Assembly (NCBI GenBank): GCA_964642795.1 | Contig: CAZXRQ010000063.1 | Span: 1-9,994, forward strand | Length of the DNA stretch: 9,994 nt | Direction of reading: 5' to 3' | Source: JAVVVD01 sp964642795 | GTDB lineage: Bacteria; Bacillota; Clostridia; Christensenellales; CAG-138 | In this document: positions 6,820 through 9,994 of the stretch, one piece after another | Position numbering within the stretch: position 1 is the stretch's first letter | Layout of the letters: every line of letters starts with the position of its first letter | The notes under the pieces: model-generated | Seen by the model: the letters and a program-made list of their open reading frames with translations, nothing else | Database searches by the model: none | What the model was told of the DNA's origin: nothing | Program-made: the position numbers and the translations under genes

Positions 6820-7100
6820 ATGATGATATAATCGGAATGATAGGCATATCGCAGGCTGGAAGGGACGCGGGCCGCCGTGTTGCAGTGATAGGTCTGTTGG
6901 ACGACGCGCATGTGCTGATCGCCGACGGGCGCACGCACAAGGTGGCGCATCCCAAAAAGAAAAAGTTGAAGCACCTGCGGTTTCCCGGCGAGCGCATTGA
7001 TATGTGCGCGATGCCGGTGGGGGACGCCGGCAGGCAGGACGCGTATTTAAGGCGTGAGCTTGCAAAAGAGCAGCCGGCAAAAGTTATCAAGGAGGGATAA
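6816..7100 (+). CDS. KOW-domain RNA-binding protein (YbzG-like)
   Basis: This 94-residue protein has a KOW-type module at about residues 5-40: GMIGISQAGRDAGRRVAVIG followed by LIADGRTHKV. A lysine-rich stretch, HPKKKKLKHLR (45-55), follows. The pattern resembles the archaeal/eukaryotic L14e/L27e-like KOW proteins and the small B. subtilis gene ybzG, which sits in the same place between map and infA. A role in binding ribosomal RNA or an assembly intermediate is an inference from fold and neighbours; I know of no established function. The C-terminal 40 residues are charged and look less structured. The gene starts within the map stop codon (ATGA) with only weak Shine-Dalgarno matches (GGTGAT, 6804-6809), so expression probably depends on map translation. 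Confidence 0.85.
   Translation: MNDDIIGMIGISQAGRDAGRRVAVIGLLDDAHVLIADGRTHKVAHPKKKKLKHLRFPGERIDMCAMPVGDAGRQDAYLRRELAKEQPAKVIKEG
7089..7097 (+). promoter_or_regulatory. Shine-Dalgarno site deciding the TTG start of infA
   Basis: AAGGAGGGA lies inside the last codons of the KOW gene, with its GGAGG core six bases before TTG at 7102. It picks out this TTG as the infA start instead of the in-frame upstream codon at 7054, which would add 16 residues not found in IF-1. Confidence 0.85.
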
Positions 7101-7101
7101 T

Positions 7102-7323
7102 TTGTCTAAGACCGATGTATTCGAAGTTGAGGGCGTTGTGACGGATTCCTACCCGAACGCTATGTTCGAGGTGGAGCTCACCAACGGCCATAAAATTCTT
7201 GCGCATATCTCCGGCAAGCTGAGGATGAACTTCATCCGCATACTGCCGGGTGACAAGGTAACGGTGGAGATGTCCACATACGATCTGTCGCGCGGACGCA
7301 TAACGTGGCGCGCGAAGAACTGA
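7102..7323 (+). CDS. infA: Translation initiation factor IF-1
   Basis: IF-1 occupies the 30S A site during initiation and works with IF-2 and IF-3. The 73-residue product is a single S1/OB-fold domain: SKTDVFEVEGVV, PNAMFEVELTNGH (18-30), ILAHISGKLRMNFIRILPGD (32-51) and YDLSRGRITWR (60-70). The length matches the family (about 72). The start is TTG, one base after the KOW gene's stop codon. A non-ATG start plus tight coupling would keep output low relative to the ribosomal proteins, although this is inference. rpmJ follows after 19 bases, the common bacterial order. Confidence 0.96.
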   Translation: MSKTDVFEVEGVVTDSYPNAMFEVELTNGHKILAHISGKLRMNFIRILPGDKVTVEMSTYDLSRGRITWRAKN

Positions 7324-7342
7324 CGATTGGAGGAGCATAAAA

Positions 7343-7456
7343 ATGAAGGTCAGGCCGTCGGTAAAACCCATTTGTGAAAAGTGCAAGATAATCAAGCGGA
7401 AGGGCCGCGTGATGGTTATCTGCGAGAACCCCAAGCATAAGCAGAGGCAGGGCTGA
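7343..7456 (+). CDS. rpmJ: Large-subunit ribosomal protein bL36, zinc-binding form
   Basis: L36 is the smallest 50S protein and binds near helices 91 and 97 of 23S rRNA. The 37-residue product reads MKVRPSVKPICEKCK, then IIKRKGRVMVICENPKHKQR, then QG, the complete canonical protein. Cys11, Cys14, Cys27 and His32 form the zinc ribbon of the C+ type. GGAGG at 7329-7333 lies nine bases before the ATG. It is short enough to be missed by length-filtered gene callers. It is the last gene before the 219-base gap. Confidence 0.97.
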   Translation: MKVRPSVKPICEKCKIIKRKGRVMVICENPKHKQRQG

Positions 7457-7472
7457 ACACAGCCGGCTTCAA

Positions 7473-7498
7473 CACAGATGCGCTAAGGCGTATTTGTG
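7473..7498 (+). other. Leader hairpin 1, 11-bp stem with TAAG loop
   Basis: CACAGATGCGC (7473-7483) pairs with GCGTATTTGTG (7488-7498) around the tetraloop TAAG. Nine pairs are Watson-Crick and two are G-U, so the stem is an RNA-level feature. The 3' arm also matches a second partner at 7648-7655. Confidence 0.7.
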
Positions 7499-7501
7499 CA
7501 T

Positions 7502-7519
7502 CCGTGCGTTTTGGCACGG
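7502..7519 (+). other. Leader hairpin 2, 6-bp perfect stem
   Basis: CCGTGC (7502-7507) and GCACGG (7514-7519) form a perfect stem with a six-base loop, GTTTTG. It starts four bases after hairpin 1 ends. Confidence 0.6.
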
Positions 7520-7530
7520 TAGAATAACGG

Positions 7531-7546
7531 CGGGGCAACGGCCCCG
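7531..7546 (+). other. Leader hairpin 3, GC-only 6-bp stem
   Basis: CGGGGC (7531-7536) and GCCCCG (7541-7546) form a perfect all-GC stem closed by the tetraloop AACG. No T-tract follows, so it is not a terminator. Confidence 0.65.
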
Positions 7547-7551
7547 AAGCA

Positions 7552-7573
7552 TTGAAGCCCTATGCGGCTTCAA
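7552..7573 (+). other. Leader hairpin 4, 8-bp perfect stem
   Basis: TTGAAGCC (7552-7559) and GGCTTCAA (7566-7573) form a perfect stem with the six-base loop CTATGC. The 5' arm has an alternative partner at 7465-7472. Confidence 0.65.
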
Positions 7574-7585
7574 CCCCGGAAATTC

Positions 7586-7631
7586 CCCGTTCGTGCGGCT
7601 GCCGCGGCTTATCCCCGCGGAATCGGACGGG
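7586..7631 (+). other. Leader hairpin 5, two-part stem with internal loop
   Basis: The outer stem pairs CCCGTTCG (7586-7593) with CGGACGGG (7624-7631), eight pairs including one G-U. The inner stem pairs CCGCGG (7602-7607) with CCGCGG (7615-7620) around a seven-base loop. An asymmetric internal loop (7594-7601 against 7621-7623) separates them. An alternative inner hairpin, GCGG (7595-7598) with CCGC (7602-7605), is possible. Confidence 0.6.
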
Positions 7632-7675
7632 ATAGAACATACATGCACACAAATAATTGGAGGTGTACGAGTTAA

Positions 7676-8044
7676 ATGGCACGTATTTCTGGTGTAGACT
7701 TGCCCAGGGACAAACGAGTCGAGATCGGTCTTACCTACATTTTCGGTATAGGCCGTAAAACCGCGTCCGACATCCTCGCGGCGACCGGTGTTGATCCGGA
7801 TATCAGAGTCAGGGATCTGTCCGAAGCGGATGTTACAAAACTCAGGGATTATATCGATCACAACGTAAAGGTCGAAGGTGATCTCAGACGCGAAACGTCC
7901 ATGAACATAAAGCGTCTTATCGAGATCGGCTGCTATCGCGGCGTAAGGCACCGTAAGGGTCTGCCCGTGCGCGGTCAGTCCACCAAGCAGAACGCGCGTA
8001 CCCGCAAGGGCCCCAAACGTTCCGCCGGCGGCAGAAAGAAATAA
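7676..8044 (+). CDS. rpsM: Small-subunit ribosomal protein uS13
   Basis: S13 lies in the 30S head, contacts P-site tRNA and forms bridges to the 50S. The 122-residue product starts MARISGVDLPRDKRVEIGLT and has the helix-two-turn-helix core with YIFGIGRKTASDIL (21-34). It then has the signature GCYRGVRHRKGLPVRGQ (85-101) and the basic tail NARTRKGPKRSAGGRKK that reaches the tRNA. GGAGGTG at 7659-7665 lies ten bases before the ATG. It is the first gene of the alpha-operon part and the one directly behind the structured leader. Confidence 0.97.
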   Translation: MARISGVDLPRDKRVEIGLTYIFGIGRKTASDILAATGVDPDIRVRDLSEADVTKLRDYIDHNVKVEGDLRRETSMNIKRLIEIGCYRGVRHRKGLPVRGQSTKQNARTRKGPKRSAGGRKK

Positions 8045-8059
8045 GGAGGATAAGCGAAA

Positions 8060-8458
8060 ATGGCTAAAGCAGTAAAAAAGGCGAGCTCACGCAAACGCCG
8101 CGAAAAGAAAAACATCGAGCGCGGCGCGGCGCATATCCGCTCCTCCTTCAACAACACCATGGTTACGATAACCGACCTTCAGGGCAACGCCATAAGCTGG
8201 GCGTCCGCCGGCGGCCTCGGCTTCCGCGGCTCCCGCAAGAGCACGCCCTTTGCGGCGCAGATGGCGGCTGAGACCGCTGCAAAAGCCGCTATGGAGCACG
8301 GCCTGCGCTCCGTTGAGGTGTACGTTAAGGGCCCCGGCTCCGGCCGTGAAGCCGCTATCCGCGCGCTTCAGAGTGCAGGTCTCGACGTTAACATGATCAA
8401 GGACGTGACGCCCATACCGCATAACGGTTGCCGTCCGCCCAAGCGCAGAAGAGTTTAA
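8060..8458 (+). CDS. rpsK: Small-subunit ribosomal protein uS11
   Basis: S11 is a 30S platform protein near the Shine-Dalgarno/anti-Shine-Dalgarno helix, where it works with S7 and S21. The 132-residue product has a basic N-terminus (KKASSRKRREKKNIERG), the core HIRSSFNNTMVTITDLQGNA, and SWASAGGLGFRGSRKSTPFA. It ends with VTPIPHNGCRPPKRRRV, the usual C-terminus. AAGGAGGA at 8043-8050 overlaps the rpsM stop and gives a strong binding site. Confidence 0.97.
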   Translation: MAKAVKKASSRKRREKKNIERGAAHIRSSFNNTMVTITDLQGNAISWASAGGLGFRGSRKSTPFAAQMAAETAAKAAMEHGLRSVEVYVKGPGSGREAAIRALQSAGLDVNMIKDVTPIPHNGCRPPKRRRV

Positions 8459-8472
8459 GGAGGCAAACGACA

Positions 8473-9102
8473 ATGGCAAGATATACTGATTCCGTTTGCA
8501 GACAGTGCCGCAGGGAAGGCATAAAGCTGTTCCTCAAGGGCGATCGCTGCTACAGCGCGAAGTGCGCTATCACAAAGCGCCACACACCTCCGGGACAGCA
8601 CGGCCAGTCCAGGGCGAGAAAGCCCTCCGAGTACGGTATTCAGCTTCGTGAAAAGCAGAAATGCCGCAGGGCTTACGGTGTATTGGAATCCCAATTCAGG
8701 AAATACTATACAATGGCGTCCAACATGCGCGGCGTAACAGGCGAGAATATGCTTTGCCTGCTTGAGCGCCGCCTGGACAACGTAGTGTATCGTCTGGCGA
8801 TGGCTGAAAGCCGCCCGATGGCGCGGCAGATGGTCACCCACGGACATATACTCGTGGACGGTAAAAAGGTCGATATAGCTTCTTACCTTGTGAAGCCGGG
8901 CCAGGTTATCACGATCAAGGAGCGCAGCCGCGATATGGCGCATCTGAAGGACCTGCGCGAGCAGGGCAGCGCCAAGCCCATCCCCAAGTGGCTGGAGCTG
9001 GACAGCGCCAACCTTACCGGCAAGGTGGTCGCTATGCCGCAGCGCGACGACATAGACCTTACCATTGAGGAGCACCTCATCGTTGAGTACTACTCAAGGT
9101 AA
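8473..9102 (+). CDS. rpsD: Small-subunit ribosomal protein uS4, zinc-binding form
   Basis: S4 is a primary 16S rRNA-binding protein that nucleates 30S assembly at the five-way junction and, in E. coli and B. subtilis, represses its own expression. The 209-residue product carries Cys9, Cys12, Cys26 and Cys31 at the N-terminus (CxxC-x13-Cx4C), the zinc-binding C+ form. It then has RKPSEYGIQLREKQKCRRAYG and an S4 RNA-binding domain from LERRLDNVVYRL through HGHILVDGKKVDIASYLVKPG. The frame is open back to 8428, but that part overlaps rpsK. ATG 8473 follows AAGGAGG (8457-8463) and gives the standard N-terminus. Its location in the alpha operon, behind the leader described above, makes it a natural candidate regulator. 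Confidence 0.97.
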   Translation: MARYTDSVCRQCRREGIKLFLKGDRCYSAKCAITKRHTPPGQHGQSRARKPSEYGIQLREKQKCRRAYGVLESQFRKYYTMASNMRGVTGENMLCLLERRLDNVVYRLAMAESRPMARQMVTHGHILVDGKKVDIASYLVKPGQVITIKERSRDMAHLKDLREQGSAKPIPKWLELDSANLTGKVVAMPQRDDIDLTIEEHLIVEYYSR

Positions 9103-9156
9103 TCAAGAAGCAGTTGCCCTTACGACTGAACAGTATTCAAGAGAGGGGAATATTTA

Positions 9157-9994
9157 ATGATAGAGATCGAAAGACCCAAGATAGAATGCGTTGAAAGCAG
9201 CGAAAACTATGGTAAGTTCGTTGTTGAGCCTCTTGAGCGCGGTTTCGGTACCACACTGGGCAATTCATTGCGCCGTGTACTGCTTTCCTCATTGCCGGGA
9301 GTTGCCGTTTCATCCGTTAAGATAGACGGCGTGCTGCATGAGTTCACCACCATCGAGGGCGTTAAAGAGGACGTAACCGAGATCATCCTTAACTTCAAGG
9401 AGCTTTGTGCGATAATGCACGCGGATGGCCCCGTTAAGGCCGTTATCGACGCCAAGGGCCCCTGTGAGGTAACTGCGGCCGATATGATAGTGGACGCCGA
9501 CGTGGAGCTGGTGAATCCGGAGCTGCATATAGCTACGTTGAACAGTACAGGTAAGCTCTATATGGAGATCATACTGGAGCACGGGCGCGGCTATGTATCT
9601 GCGGATCGCAACAAAAAGGCCGATATGCCCATCGGGCAGATAGCTACCGATTCCATATTCACACCGATACGAAAAGTCAACTTCCTGGTCGAGGATACCC
9701 GTGTTGGGCAGATAACCGACTACGACAAGCTGACGCTTGAGGTTTGGACGGACGGAAGCATACAGCCGGATGAGGCTGTAAGCCTTGCGGCCAAGATACT
9801 TACAGAGCACCTTATGCTGTTTATCAACCTCACGGATCATGTGCAGGGCGTTGAGATAATGGTGGAGAAGGAAGAGGATAAGAAGGAAAAGATACTCGAG
9901 ATGACCATCGAGGAGTTGGATCTTTCCGTCCGTTCCTACAACTGCCTCAAGCGCGCCGGCATTAACACCGTTGACGAGCTGGTGCAGCGCAACG
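9157..9994 (+). CDS. rpoA: RNA polymerase alpha subunit, 3'-truncated by the window edge
   Basis: Alpha dimerises to scaffold RNA polymerase assembly, and its C-terminal domain binds UP elements and activators. Reading from ATG 9157 gives 279 residues before the window ends, about 35 short of a typical Firmicutes alpha. The N-terminal domain shows the FVVEPLERGFGTTLGNSLRR motif (21-40), and the flexible linker is the acidic/lysine stretch around 236-247. The C-terminal domain begins with TIEELDLSVRSYNCLKRAGI, in which Arg259 corresponds to the DNA-contacting Arg265 of E. coli. GAGAGGGG at 9141-9148 is a less perfect binding site than those of the ribosomal-protein genes. The 54-base gap from rpsD holds nothing else recognised. 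rplQ would be expected next. Confidence 0.97.
   Translation, partial: MIEIERPKIECVESSENYGKFVVEPLERGFGTTLGNSLRRVLLSSLPGVAVSSVKIDGVLHEFTTIEGVKEDVTEIILNFKELCAIMHADGPVKAVIDAKGPCEVTAADMIVDADVELVNPELHIATLNSTGKLYMEIILEHGRGYVSADRNKKADMPIGQIATDSIFTPIRKVNFLVEDTRVGQITDYDKLTLEVWTDGSIQPDEAVSLAAKILTEHLMLFINLTDHVQGVEIMVEKEEDKKEKILEMTIEELDLSVRSYNCLKRAGINTVDELVQRN

Larger units (their letters stand above)
7465..7574 (+). repeat. Direct repeat GGCTTCAAC, two copies flanking three hairpins
   Basis: GGCTTCAAC occurs at 7465-7473 and again at 7566-7574. Both copies are perfectly complementary over eight bases to the single TTGAAGCC at 7552-7559, which can therefore pair with only one of them at a time. Confidence 0.8.
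7457..7675 (+). promoter_or_regulatory. Candidate structured leader RNA of the alpha operon (rpsM)
   Basis: This 219-base gap has no supportable gene. It holds five consecutive inverted repeats (7473-7498, 7502-7519, 7531-7546, 7552-7573, 7586-7631), leaving little unpaired sequence between them. None is followed by a T-tract, so they do not look like intrinsic terminators. The rpsM binding site GGAGGTG (7659-7665) lies 27 bases after the last hairpin and has no CCTCC-type complement upstream, so simple occlusion of that site is not evident. In E. coli, S4 (encoded in the same operon) represses translation by binding a pseudoknot at this position. By analogy this may be an S4-responsive leader, but the structure seen here is not the E. 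coli one. No clear promoter was recognised in it. Confidence 0.6.

Noticed and set aside
5959..7080. A 373-codon open frame on the minus strand across map and the KOW gene
   Set aside because: The same shadow effect: map has every catalytic residue intact on the + strand, and the reverse translation shows no family signature.
7520..7525. TAGAAT as a -10 box of a housekeeping promoter for rpsM
   Set aside because: The hexamer is good, but the best upstream -35 candidate, TTGTGC at 7494-7499, is a poor match and 20 bases away. One hexamer is not enough to call a promoter.
7512..7528. A possible sigma-54 promoter, with TGGCACG followed by four bases
   Set aside because: The -24 half matches (TGGCACG at 7513-7519... 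within hairpin 2), but the -12 half reads AATAA and lacks the required GC. The match is explained by the hairpin arm GCACGG.
7531..7573. Hairpins 3 and 4 as intrinsic terminators after rpmJ
   Set aside because: Both stems are followed by C/G- or A-rich sequence with no run of T, so they lack the second half of an intrinsic terminator.
7494..7697. A 67-codon plus-strand frame in the gap before rpsM
   Set aside because: It starts with TTG inside leader hairpin 1, lacks a Shine-Dalgarno site, overlaps the rpsM start out of frame and resembles no protein I know. The inverted repeats explain the region better.
8428..8472. An upstream extension of rpsD, starting inside rpsK
   Set aside because: ATG 8473 has AAGGAGG at the right distance and gives the standard S4 N-terminus; the extension overlaps rpsK in another frame.
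9083..9097. A small inverted repeat TTGAGT-ACT-ACTCAA at the end of rpsD
   Set aside because: Six pairs around a three-base loop lie wholly inside conserved coding sequence (VEYYS) without a T-tract, so it is most likely chance.

Overview
The window is an uninterrupted stretch of the bacterial ribosomal-protein superlocus, all on the + strand. It runs from the last part of the spc operon (rplN onward) through secY-adk-map and a small KOW gene to infA-rpmJ, then into the alpha operon rpsM-rpsK-rpsD-rpoA. Both end genes are cut: rplN lacks about four bases at its 5' end, and rpoA stops inside its C-terminal domain. The source looks like a moderately GC-rich member of the Firmicutes (Bacillota), most likely class Clostridia. 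The reasons are near-perfect AGGAGG-type Shine-Dalgarno sites, a KOW-domain gene between map and infA (as B. subtilis ybzG), zinc-ribbon forms of S14, S4, L36 and L24, and rpsD inside the alpha operon, unlike B. subtilis. A Christensenellales-like gut lineage is possible, but this is a guess from codon and base style.

Layout: 1-4084 holds eleven ribosomal-protein genes (L14, L24, L5, S14, S8, L6, L18, S5, L30, L15 in order, after the partial start), with gaps of roughly 10-40 bases, each filled by a ribosome binding site. secY starts inside the rplO stop codon (TGATG). adk follows after 25 bases, and adk, map and the KOW gene are chained by ATGA overlaps. infA begins with TTG one base after the KOW stop, and rpmJ follows closely. 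Then comes the only large non-coding gap, 219 bases (7457-7675), before rpsM, rpsK, rpsD and rpoA.

The genes form one growth-related expression unit: ribosome assembly, membrane insertion (SecY), adenylate balance (Adk), N-terminal Met removal (Map), translation initiation (IF-1) and transcription (RNA polymerase alpha). No intrinsic terminator was found between any two genes, so a single long transcript is plausible.

The part that ordinary annotation does not explain is the 219-base gap before rpsM. It contains five consecutive hairpins and two mutually exclusive long-range pairings, one of which reaches to three bases upstream of the rpsM Shine-Dalgarno site. It sits where E. coli carries the S4-binding alpha-operon pseudoknot and is best read as a candidate autoregulatory leader RNA. 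Apart from that, the window is a conserved housekeeping region. Smaller oddities are an N-terminal extension on L5, a shortened zinc loop in Adk, AUA-dominated isoleucine coding in rpoA, and unusual residues in the last SecY helix.
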